From NCBI GenBank assembly GCA_916613615.1, contig OU744732.1:34867950-34931949 (forward strand): DNA of 64,000 nucleotides, given 5' to 3'. This DNA comes from Steromphala cineraria (Eukaryota; Mollusca; Gastropoda; Trochida; Trochidae). Positions 34,811-46,859 of the stretch are shown in pieces. Numbering within the stretch: the first letter of the stretch is position 1; every line of letters starts with the position of its first letter. The position numbers and the translations under genes are program-made. The notes under the pieces were generated by a model. The model was not told the origin of the DNA. It saw only the letters and a program-made list of their open reading frames with translations, and searched no databases.

Positions 34811-35465
34811 TGTTGGTAGTATCTTACATGTTCGTATCAGATGTCAGATTTCACAGCCAAGTATAACATTTATTTGATATCAACCAGTTAATGTGTAACC
34901 ATTCACACAAAACAATGTAGTTAGTTGTCACCAATTTTCCCTGTGTACCCTAAATGTTCTCTTTCAATGCTGAATCACAACATAATGGCCATGTGATATT
35001 TGCTAAGATGTTAAATACCACAGATAAAGAAACTCAATACCTTATTGATTTTAAATACTGTCAAGTTAATAGTTGAGTCAATAGTCACCTACTTACCTTG
35101 TTAATCTAATGATCATTGTTACAGAACCTGAGATTTATCCAGCCATGCTGCTAGGTAGAAAGGGGCGGGGAATGGGCCGATGACAAGGCTTTCAGACTGT
35201 TTATGGGATTATTGTTCTAATAAGCAGTTATTGATTATATAGGGCCATCCACAAGTGGGATTATGAGAGACTATATAAAAACTATACATAGATGTACCAG
35301 TACATAAGCATCGTAGAAACCATCGTTGTTCTAATATATAAAGGTTAGGTATATAAAAGTGAAGTATGAGTAAAATATTTTGGCAGCAATCATAAAACAT
35401 CAACATTTGATGGTATAAAACCAACTCTCCTTGAATCATCAAAGCTACAAAAGTATTGATTAAAC

Positions 35466-36799
35466 ATATACATAGAATTTAAGTTGGCGAACGTACCTTA
35501 CATAAATATTTCAGTACTTGGAAACAACACAACCTAATTTCCTATGTGACCTTATTGTTTCGTATGATAATTAAAGGGACAGTCCTATCGGAGTATTGTA
35601 TGTACTTGAGTAACGTTATTCAGTACATGGAAACTAGCCCCATCAATCAATGTACTCAGAGACAATAAACCATTATGGAAATAACTGCAAATATCTGACT
35701 GCAAGTATGACAATTGACACTAAGTACGTAGCTATTGTTTATATTTATATGTATCAAAGAAGACAAATTATGTAGTAATATAAAGGGGCTTATCTAATTG
35801 TAAAAACCTTTATTTTACACATCAGAACAAGTGGCGATCAGCAGTGAAAATTAATGGATAGTCAAACTAAAAACAACTTTATGAACTCAATAGATTGCTT
35901 TCTTCTTAAAGAGTAATATAAAAATACAAATATGAAAATTAAATCTTATGAACAAAAATCTTCGATTTACTTAATAATGTATTTGCTTTAATACTTGTAA
36001 AACACATCTACACATATACATGATGTACATATGTATATTCGGCTAGAACAATGACATTCGAAAAGTCTGAAAATGTTTGAATTCCCGACTAGTTCCAAAT
36101 TACATAGTTATTATAATACATTGTCACTTCAACCAGAAAGTAAGTCTCATTATAGTTTCTATGTACATATCAATCTCTAATACATGTCATCGTATTATGA
36201 TAATCGAATAATTGCTACTCTTACGGATAAAAATACATTTTACACTATCATCAAGTTTACCTTATACAAACAGTCATAATGATTGAACTTTACACCCTTA
36301 TCATGCAAGATTCCCTAGCAACAAAACGTATAGCTGCGAACCTTAAGTTTGTTCACTTCCTAATGTATCAAAGTGCAAATATCATGCGTCACAAACGGGA
36401 CACGTCAGAGATCTTACTGAAACAGGATACCAGGGACAAATATTTAAAAAACATCCCAATCATTTGATGCAGCATTTGTTTTACATAAACAAATTCATGT
36501 ACACAAAGCAAGATTATCTTTATCAAATAGTATTTACAAACATAACAGAACGTTGTGCATAAAAAAACCTGTAATTCTGTCTTGATTTAAGTATGCCACC
36601 ACCAGAAGATGGCCTGTAGCAAGAAAGTCCTGATGTCAATGACAAGTTAATGTAATCTTATTTTAAAAATTATTCCCCAGGCTTTTATCGATCTAACTTT
36701 GTTAAACATAAAACACACACTCTTTAGAGTAAGAAAATATTAGAAGTAAGACGCCAGAAGGCCTAATAAATAATATTTCAAAATTCAATTGGAAAATCC
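35466..36799. repeat. Spacer of the giant palindrome
   Basis: The spacer is itself made of dispersed blocks. The part 35,480-36,310 is the inverted partner of 21,600-23,240. The part 36,370-36,790 is an inverted match of 25,860-26,270 and a direct match of 51,505-51,860 (AAACGGGACAC..CAG.GATC, ACAAATTCATGTACACAA). No gene is supported; the 62-codon frame at 36,279 has no counterpart in the other copies. Confidence 0.65.
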
Positions 36800-37473
36800 T
36801 AAAATGTGCAATATGTTTTATCAATACTTTTGTTGCTTTGATGATTTAAGGAGAGTGAGTTTTATACCATCAAATGTTGATGTTTTATGATTGAAGCCAA
36901 ACCTGCCAAAATATTTTATATATAAGGAAAAGTGCATTTTACTCATACTTCACCTTACGTTTATCTATTATAAAAAACAATGGTTTTTATGGTGCTTATG
37001 TACTGGTACATCTATGTATAGTTTTGATATAGTCTCTCATAATCCAACTTGTGGATGACACTTATATAATCAATAACTGCTTATTAGAACATTAACTCTA
37101 TAAACAGTCCAAAAAACCTTTTCATCGGACAATCCACGCACCTTTTCACCTAGCAGCATGGCTGGATAAATCTCAGGTTCTGTAACAATCATCATAAGAT
37201 TAACAAGTAGGTGACTATTGACTCAACTATTAACTTGACAGTATGGACAATCAATAAGGTATTGAGTTACTTTATCGGTGGTATTTAACATCTTAGCAAA
37301 TATCACATGGCAATTATGTTGTGATTCAGCATTGAAAGACAACATTGAGGGTAAACAGGGAAAGTTGGTGACAACTAACTACATTGTTTTGTGTGAAGAG
37401 TTACACATTAACTGGTTTATATCAAATAAATGTCATACTTGGCTATGAAATCTGACATGTAAGATACCACAGA

Positions 37474-38085
37474 CAATGAGACTCATTATCACTATTGATT
37501 TTCAATACTGAAAGTTTATAGTGGAGTCAATAGTCACCTGGTTAATCGAATACTTTAATGAATGTACCTGAAGACAATGTTAATAGCCATTGTGTTCAAG
37601 ATACTACCGACAATGAGACTATTGATTTTCAATACTGAAAGTTAATAGTGAAGTCAATAGCCATATACTCACCTGGTTAATCGAATAATTTAATGAATGT
37701 ACCTGAAGACAATGTTAATAGCCATTGTGTTCAAGATACTACCGACAATGAGACTATTGATTTTCAATACTGAAAGTTAATAGTGAAGTCAATAGCCATA
37801 TACTCACCTGGTTAATCGAATAATTTAATGAATGTACCTGAAGACAATGTTAATAGCCATTGTGTTCAAGATACTACCGACAATGAGACTATTGATTTTC
37901 AATACTGAAAGTTAATAGTGAAGTCAATAGCCATATACTCACCTGGTTAATCGAATAATTTAATGAATGTACCTGAAGACAATGTTAATAGCCATTGTGT
38001 TCAAGATACTACCGACAATGAGACTATTGATTTTCAATACTGAAATATGGAGGAGTCAATAGTCACATACTCACCTGGTTAAAGA
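37474..38085 (+). repeat. 135-bp tandem array, about 4.5 units
   Basis: The marker CAATGAGACT starts at 37,611, 37,746, 37,881 and 38,016 (135-bp period); a first, slightly different unit starts at 37,474, and the last unit ends at about 38,085. Each unit contains ATTGATTTTCAATACTGAAA, GTTAATAGTGAAGTCAATAG, CACCTGGTTAATCGAATAAT and GAAGACAATGTTAATAGCC. The three inner units are almost identical, which points to recent expansion. The left palindrome arm has a single unit at the homologous place (34,720-34,810). Confidence 0.95.
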
Positions 38086-38559
38086 GGGGCGCGGTTTAGT
38101 GGGCAGGACAGAGCCTAAGACTGGAATTAATTGTTTCAATCAGCAGTTATTAATCTGACAAAGACAAAGCAATATACAATGATTATAGGTGTAGATTTCT
38201 GAGAAATCAATTACATTTGGTTGATAAACGCAAGAACTTCTGATCAATAAATTGATTTATTCATATAGAAACAATGGTGAAGCAATATGCAATAATAAGA
38301 CTTGAAGGTTTGGGAGAAATTGATGGCATTTGGTGTGAATTCAGGAATCAGATTAAAGTTATAGATTAAAGTTCTGTTGATTCAAACCCTTAACTTGATG
38401 GTAAGTGTGGAAGATGTGATGCAGATGTGGCAGTGTTGTCAAAAATCAATTTTCTGTTTTATACCATTTATATCTGTACAACAGGCTTATTTTATGTCTA
38501 TCGAGTCCATGATGCAAGTCAGGAGCTACTATTGAGTGGCAATTGAGTTTGACGCAACA

Positions 38560-38790
38560 AAATCCCAAAGGTGAAAAGACTCTGCAAAAGATATGGGAAA
38601 AATAACTTTCATGTAAAAAAAAAATGATATCCTCGTTTTACTTAAATAGCCTAATAGCCTTTTCACTGTGAAAGACAGAAAATCTAACTGATGCAAATAT
38701 GTATGTGTGGTAAAAATTCAATTTTCTGTTATACACCATTAATATCAGGCTTATTTTATGTCTATCGAGTCAATGATGCATGTCTAGTTA
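38560..38790 (+). pseudogene. LINE C-terminal fossil, broken
   Basis: This is the inverted partner of the fossil at 33,999-34,236. VKRLCKRYGKNNFHV is readable from 38,571, then an A run at 38,617-38,626 shifts the frame and stops follow. The motif is recognisable only by comparison with the other two copies. Confidence 0.45.
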
Positions 38791-39727
38791 CAAGAGTCAC
38801 ACATTATCACTATGGAGTGGCAATTGAGTTTGATAGTGTTATTGATGAGTATATAGACAGTCCTCAGGCTATGACGCATGACTAGAAGGTTCCAGTGTTT
38901 TTACCAGTATATTGGAGCAGAAAACAGATAAATATTTTGTAAATATCCTATGCATTTGATTCAGCTTTTATTTTATGTACTTCATGAGCACAGAACTGTC
39001 TTAATTTGATGTACAAAAAAGTAAATTCCTTGTTTATTAATTCTATCCATACTTAAAATATGTCACCACAAGAAGATCTGATGTCATCATATTTGTAGAC
39101 AAAATCACAAGGCCTACTAGCTAATTTAACAACATTTTGAAAATCCTTCCCCAGTCGTTTATTGATTTACCTTTGTAAACATAAAATTCATATTAAAACA
39201 CGAAATTTTGTCGAAGAAAGATTCTCACCCACCAATAAAGAGAAGAAACATTGAAGTAATTTAAGGAAATTACTTGTAAAAACCTTTTAAATACATTTAT
39301 TATTCACAAACATATAGGGACAAAAATCAGCTACATGACATGACAATATCATTTGTAGAAACCTGAGATGTTAACATATCATATAAAACATGTATATGTA
39401 CAAATGTAATCAAAGTTTTTTTCCTTATGCTCTTCCTAATAAATCAATTCATAATCAAATGTCAGCATTCGCCATGTACAAACTGTTTCATTTTGCCTTT
39501 AGGTTAACTTAGTTCCTTATAACATATAAGTTTTCCATTAGAATAAATATGGAGAGAAAAAAAACACAGACAATACTGCAAAGTGAAATAATAATTTTAT
39601 ATAAATAATCCGGAATTACAATTTTTGGAAAAAACGAATACATAAAGAATTGACACATTGTTTTCTCGAAGAAATTACTTTTCCTGTATCAATCCTGGGG
39701 AATGCCATTTATCTGTCATTATAATTC

Positions 39728-39988
39728 TTCGCTCCAGTGATCAAATGCTCCTAAATGTACCTAACATCAAACTGAAAACATTTGGTGGAAGATCCTTTTC
39801 CTACAATGCTGCCTCTGAATGGAATTCTCTCCCAATTGAACTGAAATCATGCCCAACAGTTTAAGAATCATCTGAAGACGTATCTTTTTAATCAATGAAC
39901 TGCTGAATAATTCAATTCTGTTAGCGCTTTGAGCACATTGCTATGTGGAGACTAGCGCAATATAAGATCTCATATTATTATTATTATT
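39728..39988 (+). mobile_element. CR1/L2-like LINE 3' end
   Basis: The frame from 39,731 reads LLNVPNIKLKTFGG then RSFSYNAASEWNSLPIELKS, and after a small frameshift near 39,858 continues FKNHLKTYLFNQ with a TGA at 39,896. The pattern RxFSxxAxxxWNSLPxEL...FKxxLKTYLF is a hallmark of the C-terminus of CR1/L2-group reverse transcriptases. The 3' UTR contains GTTAGCGCTTTGAGCACATTG and ACTAGCGCAATATAAG and ends in an (ATT)n run (about 39,974-39,990). ATTATAATTC at 39,718-39,727 and 39,989-39,998 is a possible 10-bp target duplication. A related block at 59,640 (ATCTGTTCTCGAAATTCCTC) reads straight through and supports the insertion point. Confidence 0.85.
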
Positions 39989-40609
39989 ATTATAATTCCT
40001 CTCTTGGGGATAGAGATTACAAATCTCAAGTCTCTAATTGGTCATTATCATGCTTTCTAAGCTAATAATACAGGTTTCCTTTTACTCTAAGGTCACATTC
40101 CAAGGCTTGGGTAAATGTAAGAGGAACCTTGTGCCTTTAATGTCATCTTGACCAAGCTGATATCAGTAGGAATATGACTGACATGCCATATGACTTCATT
40201 AAGAGTTGTTCAGTTAATCCCCTTAATGGTGTGAGCAGCTTTGTAGAGAACCAAGTACAGAAATCGTGAAACGTGAGCAAAAGCGCTTTGACATCTAAAT
40301 GGCATGTTCTCTAGACATCTTGCAATAATAACCGAACAAATAATGGTACTGACTTAAGCCAGACATCATTTTGCAAACAATATTCGATGATGTGTAAAAA
40401 AGCATCTTAACTAATTTTGCAAATGTTGCCAAGAAATATGCTTTCAATAAAGAATGAAGCATAAAATCACTTATCGTTCTTAGTTGAAGACTTGTATGCG
40501 CATTATAACGTAAAGAATGCCACATAATAATGATTTGTTTTACCAAAACTTGTCCATAGTTCATTTTACATTCATCAAACATTAACAGCACCTTTTAATC
40601 TGTGCATTG

Positions 40610-40865
40610 TCATACTTGTAAGAATATTCACCACTGTCTTGATTATCCTTTGGGTATAAGGTTATATGAACTTGCAGGAAGCAATTGCTAAACCTTTTAG
40701 ATAGCATCCTTAGTCATTTATGATATACTATGGACGTGACCATTACTATTTCCATAAATTACGATAAATTGTCATTCCTGGTCTTCATAGAGTCTTAGAT
40801 CATTTTGCAGAGGAACATAGTCACAAGACCATTATTAAACTATAATAAAGTACAGGAATATGTTT
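40610..40865 (+). repeat. Dispersed family with members at 54.7, 61.0 and 62.4 kb
   Basis: GAACTTGCAGGAAGCAATTGC, AAACCTTTTAGATAGCAT, ACTATGGACGTGACCATTAC and a CACAAGACCATTATTAAAC block recur in the same orientation at 54,760-54,950, 61,070-61,190 and 62,440-62,540. Inverted copies lie at 30,110-30,270, 43,755-43,950 and 45,455-45,655. The family is non-coding. Confidence 0.75.
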
Positions 40866-40924
40866 AATGAAAACAAATAACTATACATAATAGGCTTTTT
40901 CAGTATCTCATAGAAACTTTAAAG

Positions 40925-41620
40925 AGTCACTCGGTAATTGGCTTGGGGTCACAAAACCTTTGAAGACTTAAAGACTGAGAGTTGCTCAATCGGGGACAAG
41001 CCTTATGAATTTAACATGCGCTTTTAATCACAAACCTTCAAGGTTATTAGGGATTAGTAACTGTCCAGTAATTTTTCTTCCTGAAGACTTACTAAAACAC
41101 CATGAACGATATCCCCAAGTATTCAATGGACAAACACTGATACTATTAATCTTTCAACTTTCAGATTACAAGCAAGGTGAAAATGTTTTCAGGAGCTTTG
41201 ACGATTCTTCTGAAGTTGGAGCTTTGAGGATTCTTCTGATGTTGGTATCGGTGGACAGTTTTTTTTGTCAATTTCAGATATTGGCAAGTTTTTTGTGGTT
41301 TGACCTTTTGGTTTAACCAATTGTTTTATAAACTCAGTAAATTATGAGATCACAAAGATTATTCATTCTGTAAATTTAGAAAGCGAATTGGTTTAAACAT
41401 ATTTATTTCCCTAAAAGAAGGAACCGGATTGGTAAACAAGCAAATGCTTATATTAATACTGCTCCGGACAGGGAGTTCATTTACGTGTGACGAAATCAAC
41501 AGAAATCTTTAAAAAAGTATCCCCTCTTCATAATGAAAGTCAAGCAGATTAAGTTACCGTTGAATAAAAGGTTCATGTATCATCGACACATTGAAATAAC
41601 CAATGTCACTTTCAAAACTA
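40925..41620 (+). repeat. Direct repeat with 62,995-64,000
   Basis: GACTGAGAGTTGCTCAATCGGGGA, CACAAACCTTCA.GGTTATTAGGGAT, TTCTTCTGAAGTTG.., CAGATATT.G.AAG.TTTTGTGGTTTGACC and GGAACCGGATTGG recur in order at 63,000-63,805. The partner carries two extra pieces (about 63,090-63,250 and 63,476-63,710). The 103-codon frame at 41,005 is not preserved in the partner, so I do not call it a gene. Confidence 0.85.
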
Positions 41621-41829
41621 CTATAGGTAAAAGTGATGAATTACGGTAATACGACAAGCTCTTCATAAGTGATCCCGAAGGATTACAATTATACTCTGAT
41701 GATCATTTTCTATAAAATTACACTTCTATGGATAAATCTGATTAGGATAGTTCATTTACACAGGCATTGTCCCTTCACTTTGTCCACCATTTGATATAAA
41801 ATGCTTTAATAAACTGAAAAGGGGAACTT

Positions 41830-42400
41830 AAAGGGACAGTCCTATCAGGGTATTTTTTGTGGAAACAAAATTCAACTATAAGTTCTTCAATTGACACGAT
41901 TTTTCGCTCCCTTTCGCTAGATTTAAAGTTTCATAAACTTCCTATTTACCCACAACAAGACTGTGGAATGAAATTCCTTTGGATGTTAGGAATAGCACAT
42001 CCATCAATTCTTTTAAATTCAATCTCAATCACTTTTAATTTAACTCATCAATAATCGTAATATTGTTCCTTAATATAATGATTATGGACCAAGAAAAATA
42101 TAAATATAAAGAATATATAAATCAGTGTATTGGAAACGTTCTAAGTAACGTTAATCAGTTCATCAAATCTGTGTTAAGGGAACCATTATGTAAATACCTG
42201 CAGCCAGTATGACCAGCAACGCTTTGTCCGAATATGATCAAATCTTTTTTCAGAGAGATTAGTGGACTAGAAAGAGAACTTGTCATTGATAGTTGACAAT
42301 GATTTTCTTAAAGGGAAGAATTGACAACTCTTAATCTTAGTTTCTCCTCGAAACACAAATGACAATATCTTACAAACAAGTGTAAAAATAATATTGTAAA
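41830..42400 (+). repeat. Dispersed block with a LINE C-terminal fragment
   Basis: Near 41,955-42,038 a frame reads TRLWNEIPLDVRNS then a SFKFNLNHF stretch and a TAA. RLWNxIPxxVRxSxSxxxFKxxL is a common last segment of non-LTR retrotransposon polymerases. An in-frame stop lies not far upstream, so only this scrap survives. The part 42,140-42,400 (TGCAG.CAGTATGA.CAGCAACGCTTTG, GAGAACTTGTC, CTCGAAACACAAATGACA) is inverted at 58,330-58,540. Confidence 0.5.
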
Positions 42401-42764
42401 TGTTACTCTTTAGTAGATCGTCAATATGCTACTTTTATGTAAGAATGATAATTCCACGAAGAATTGTTTTGCTGGCAGGTAGTTAAAGAAAAACTCATTG
42501 TGATTTTGACTGTATTTACTGCAGAAATACTCATTCGATAGGTTAAATTATAAATAAATGTAATAATAAAATGATATGATATCGATCTATATAATCTAAC
42601 GTTTATCAATTTTTTGTTAAAGTAAATTATCTTGCTACGTGAGAAAGGTTGAGAGTTTTCTTCCTTTTGGGTAACGGCATGTCTTGTCACCAATTGCCTG
42701 TTCTTTTCTGCATATGTAAACAACGGTTATCAGTAGGCTACCTAATTGTGTTTCTTTGGCCTCA

Positions 42765-42945
42765 GATAAATTCCTTATCAATGTGGCAGGTTCGATTCAA
42801 AGATAAACTGAAAGTTTGAAGAATGAATCGAAATCGTTAGTAATTTGCTATTATATATATATATATAATTCCTTATCAATGATTCAGGTTAGATTCATAA
42901 GAAAAACTGACAGTTTGAAGAATAAATCAAAGTCACTAAATTTTG
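42765..42945 (+). repeat. Short direct duplication around a (TA)n run
   Basis: ATTCCTTATCAATG, CAGGTT.GATTCA, GAT/GAAAAACTGA and AGTTTGAAGAAT occur at 42,770-42,823 and 42,868-42,922, with a TA microsatellite at 42,852-42,867 between them. A single inverted copy is at about 56,110-56,175. Confidence 0.75.
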
Positions 42946-42949
42946 TGAA

Positions 42950-43560
42950 TGAAATTACGTTCGTATTGAGAATGAAAAAAGTAGTCCTGAAAATGACAAT
43001 ATTTCACCGTTAGCCAATCAAAATCACTTAGAGATGCTATGACACATGTGACAGAACATATTTTACTGAAACCCCTTTACCTCGGTGGTAATAACTTCCA
43101 ACAACTGCAATATAGATGTGTAGCACCATAATAATCTTATCTCGCATCTGTGCATTTTGAATGTCAAACTGATGTAAATACAATGATGTCCCGTCAAAAG
43201 GATAATCTGTAGTAAATATCCTAAAACACTTTGGTGTCTCACCTAATGTCTCGAGAGATTCCAATACCAGTCAAAAGTAATCAGGTTCTGAAACCTCCTG
43301 TTCAGAAGAAACTCATATTAAACTTTCCATTTGTGACTGAAAATGTATATAATGTCCATAGAGATTTGTTTCCATTCCACTTTTATTCTTTACTTTGTCA
43401 TAGATTTTCTTTCTTATTATCTAAACACTTTCTAAATCCCCCTACTTTATTCCAAATTCCAAATTTATTTACTTATCCTCTGGAATTACTTCAAAACGTT
43501 GTACCAATTTTGAATTGCTATTAAATTGTATTCATTTTTTCATTAAATTTACGGTGTCCA
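42950..43560 (+). repeat. Dispersed block, inverted partner 55,440-56,050
   Basis: Matching landmarks: TTTACTGAAACCCCTTTAC (43,062) pairs with 55,960-55,978; GTAGTAAATATCCT (43,209) with 55,800; AAATTTATTTACTTATCCTCTGG (43,461) with 55,533-55,556; ACGGTGTCCATGGCCTGTTC (43,551) with 55,448-55,467. The block overlaps the first unit of the tandem duplication that starts at 43,305. Confidence 0.75.
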
Positions 43561-44996
43561 TGGCCTGTTCCAATTTGTCTGTCCTTTTTCTTTGGCAATT
43601 AAGTCATGGGCCCCACATCTGTTACATCGACAAGAGGTGGGAGGAGACGTTAAACTTCAACACAAAAACAACAGCATTTCCATTCTAACTTTACCAGTAC
43701 TTGTTTCGCTATTTTATGAATAATGGTATAATGAAAATGTTCCTCTACCAACCAATCTAAGACTCTATAAGGACGAAGGGTCGATTATTTATCGGAATTA
43801 ATGGAAAGAGTAATAGTCACGTCCACAGTGAATCATAAAAGACTTGGAATGCCATCTAAAAGGTTTATCAATTGCTTCCTGCAAGTTCATATTAACCTAA
43901 TTCACATGAGAATATTCAAGACAAAGGTAATTACATGGTACATATTATTAGTTTAGTATCCTTTATTGATTTTCTTTATATCTTAAATAATGTTCCCGGA
44001 AAAGTTATCTACTAAATTATATCAGACCTTGACAAGGACGGAAGTTAGATGATTTACCTAATTAAAGAACATTTTAATGAACATAGTGATGGTCACCTTC
44101 ACACTTTCTGATCTTGATATTTCTATAGGGTTTACAAAGCTGCTCCCACCATTAAGCAGATTAACTGAACAACTCTTAATCAATTCATATTGCATGTCAG
44201 TCATCTTCCTACTAATATTGGGTTTACTAAAGTAGAATAACGCACCAAGGCTCCCCTTATATTTACCTAAGCTTTTGAATGAAAGGGAAAAGGAAACCTG
44301 TATTATTAGCTTAGACAACATTATCTTTAATGATTTGTTATCTCTTTCCCCCAAAGAGTAATTTCGAGAACAGATAAATAACATTTTCCAGAACTGATAC
44401 AGGAAAATCCAAAAAATTTGCATTAACAAACGTGAATGGAGATTTAAAGAAAAGAAATCATTGCTCTTAACAATACCAACGAAAGTGTCAATTCTTTTTA
44501 TGTTTTCGGTCTTAGCAAAAACCTCCTACCTATATTGGCGAAGGGTTACCTAAGCCTTGGAATGTGACCTTAGGGAAAAAGGAAACCTGTATTATTAACT
44601 TAGAAAGCATGATAATGAACCAATATGAAACTAGATATTTTTAAACTCTTACCCCAACAGAGGTACTGCAAGTAGATATTCATGACTTTACAATGGACAC
44701 AAGTTTAACTAGTTCCCTCGGGAAAAATATTTGCAATAGCATAATGATTGGAAAAGAAAAGAAAATATTTCTCTGAAAAATAATATGGAAAGTGTCCATT
44801 CTAAATTGATATGTTTTCTGGTTTAATCTCTAAACTATATATAATGATAATTCATTTTTAATCCTTTTTTTCACTACTCAGATTATCTGTGATAATGGCA
44901 TTTGATGTGAACTTGTATACTTGGGAACTACTGATTCATCACTTAATTGAGTTATATATAATTTGATAAAAACTAAATCTGTTCCGTTGAATCGCC
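43305..44996 (+). repeat. 1.69-kb tandem duplication, unit 1 (undisturbed)
   Basis: It starts GAAGAAACTCATATTAAACTTTC and ends TTCCGTTGAATCGCC. The adjacent unit 2 is closely similar (few substitutions per line by eye) apart from the fold-back insertion. Unit 1 reads GCTCTTAACAATACCAACG at about 44,463-44,487, which is the empty site. It contains a GAGGTGGGAGGAGACG..TTAAACTTCAACAC segment (43,635-43,663) that resembles retroposon tails. No gene is supported; the frames at 43,231-43,524 (plus) and 44,058-44,429 (minus) fall in repeat and show no family features. Confidence 0.93.
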
Positions 44997-46161
44997 GTTG
45001 AAGAAACTCATATTAAACTTTCTTTTGTGACTGAAAAGGTATATAATGTCCATAGATATTTGTTTCCATTCCACTTTTATTCTTTACTTTGTCATATGTT
45101 TTCTTTCTAATTATCTAAACACTTTTTTTATCTTAATCCCCCTAACTTATTCCAAATTCCAAATTTATTTACTTATTCAATGGAATTACTTAAAAACTTT
45201 GTACCAATTTTGAATTTCTATTAAATTGTATTCATTTTTTCATTAAATTTACGATGTCCATAGCCTGTTCCATTTTAGTTGTCCTTATTCTTTGTCAATT
45301 AAGTCATGGGCCCCACATCTGTTACATCGACAAGAGGTGGGAGGAGACGGTAAACTTCAACACAAAAGCAACAACATTTCCATTCTAACTTTACCAGTAC
45401 TTGTTTCACTATTTTATGAATAATGGTATAGTGGAAATGTTCCTCTACCAACCAATCTAAGACTCTATAAGGACGAAGGGTCGATTATTTATCGGAATTA
45501 ATTGAAATGGTAATCGTCACGTCCACAGTGAATCATAAAAGACTTGGAATGCCATCTAAAAGGTTTATCAGTTGCTTCCTGCAAGTTCATATTAACCTAA
45601 TTCACATGAGAATATTCAAGACAAAGGTAATTACACGGTACATGTTATTAGTTTAGTATCCTTTATTGATTTTCTTTATATCTTAAATAATGTTTCCGGA
45701 AAAGTTATCTACTAAATTATATCAGACCTTGACAAGGACGGAAGTTAGATAATTTACCTAATTAAAGAATATTTTAATTAACATAGTGATGGTCACCTTC
45801 ACACTTTCTGATCTTGATATTTCTATAGGGTCTGCTCACACCATTAAGCAGATTAACTGAACAACTCTTAATCGATTCATATTGCATGTCAGTCATCTTC
45901 CTACTAATAGTGGGTTAACTAAAGTGGATTAATGCACCAAGGCTCCCCTTATATTTACCTTAGCATTGGAATGAAAGGGGAAAAGAAACCTGTATTATTA
46001 GCTTAGAAAACATTATCTTTAATGATTTGTTATCTCTTTCCCCCAAAGAGTAATTTCGAGAACAGATAAATAACATTTTCCAGAACTGATACAGGAAAAT
46101 CCAAAATTTTTGCATTAACAAACGTGAATGGAGATTTAAAGAAAAGAAATCATTGCTCTTA

Positions 46162-46165
46162 ACAA
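46162..46165. repeat. Candidate 4-bp target duplication, left
   Basis: ACAA here and at 49,916-49,919 brackets the fold-back element; the empty site in unit 1 has one ACAA (AACAATACC). Confidence 0.6.
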
Positions 46166-46197
46166 GGACATTGAATGAGTTTTATTTTGAGATTATT

Positions 46198-46300
46198 ATG
46201 TCGTGACCACGAGATATTAAGTCGCGGCCACGAGATAGTAAGTCGTGGCCACGAGATATTAAGTCGTGGCCACGAGATATTAAGTCGTGGCCACGACTTA
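46198..46300 (+). repeat. Palindromic 21-bp array, left, 5 units
   Basis: TCGTGGCCACGA or variants start at 46,201, 46,222, 46,243, 46,264 and 46,285. The unit is CGTGGCCACGA plus GATATTAAGT. At the array end it forms the perfect 20-bp palindrome TAAGTCGTGGCCACGACTTA. Confidence 0.95.
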
Positions 46301-46859
46301 AGTTAACCAATAGATTTTCAGTATTAGTCGGCCATTTTGTTGAGAGATAAAACGTTGTAGGGAGGTTATGATTGGTGCTTTAAGCCTCTCAAAGAGGAGG
46401 GAAGGGGTGTAAGACCGAAAATAAATCTGGAGGTTCTACTTCCCTCTTAATGAGGGTCATTTTATACAAAGTATAACCTCTCTGCAGTTGCTATTATGAC
46501 GAATATATAAATTTTGGTAATTTATTTGTGTGTGTTCTCCAAGACAACCTTTTTATTTGAATAAAACGTTATCATTTAGTCTATGAAACCTATCCTACGC
46601 TGTTTGTCGTTCATATCTCATTCCTTTTTTCAATATTTCCTTTTACAAGATACATGAAAAAGCACTACGCATATGATTTGTTGCAACAAAGAATGGTGTT
46701 TCCAAAAACATACTCAGTACGCAAATACTACACTATCCAGCAATGTACAAAGTATATTTGATTTGGTTACTCTTTCAAGTATTCAATCAAAAAGGATTTA
46801 TCAATAACCCATTAAAAAATTATAATAAACGTGCATATTATAACAACTGCTATAACCAG

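Larger units (their letters stand above)
33090..35465 (+). repeat. Giant imperfect palindrome, left arm
   Basis: From left to right the arm matches the complement of about 40,600 down to 36,800. The frame-bearing part at 33,096-33,420 pairs with 40,180-40,590. CCCAAGAGAGGAAG (about 33,568) pairs with 39,997-40,012. AGGCCTTGTGATTTTGTC pairs with 39,099-39,116. GTCATGCGTCATAGC pairs with 38,870. TTGATTTCTCAGAAAT pairs with 38,196. CTAAGGCTGTGTCCTGCCCAC pairs with 38,100-38,120. CCTGAGATTTATCCAGCCATGCTG pairs with 37,155-37,180. The order is fully reversed, which indicates one inverted duplication of at least 2.4 kb. Confidence 0.85.
36800..40600 (-). repeat. Giant imperfect palindrome, right arm
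   Basis: This is the inverted partner of 33,090-35,465 and is about 1.4 kb longer. The excess is explained by the 135-bp tandem array (37,474-38,085) and by extra sequence between about 39,212 and 39,998, which has no counterpart at the left-arm site near 33,575. That extra piece is a dispersed block resembling 59,290-59,650 plus a CR1/L2-like LINE end. The left arm is therefore closer to the ancestral form. Confidence 0.82.

Noticed and set aside
41005..41316. 103-codon frame as a host gene exon
   Set aside because: The direct repeat at 63,000-63,470 has indels and stops in this frame, so it is not preserved.
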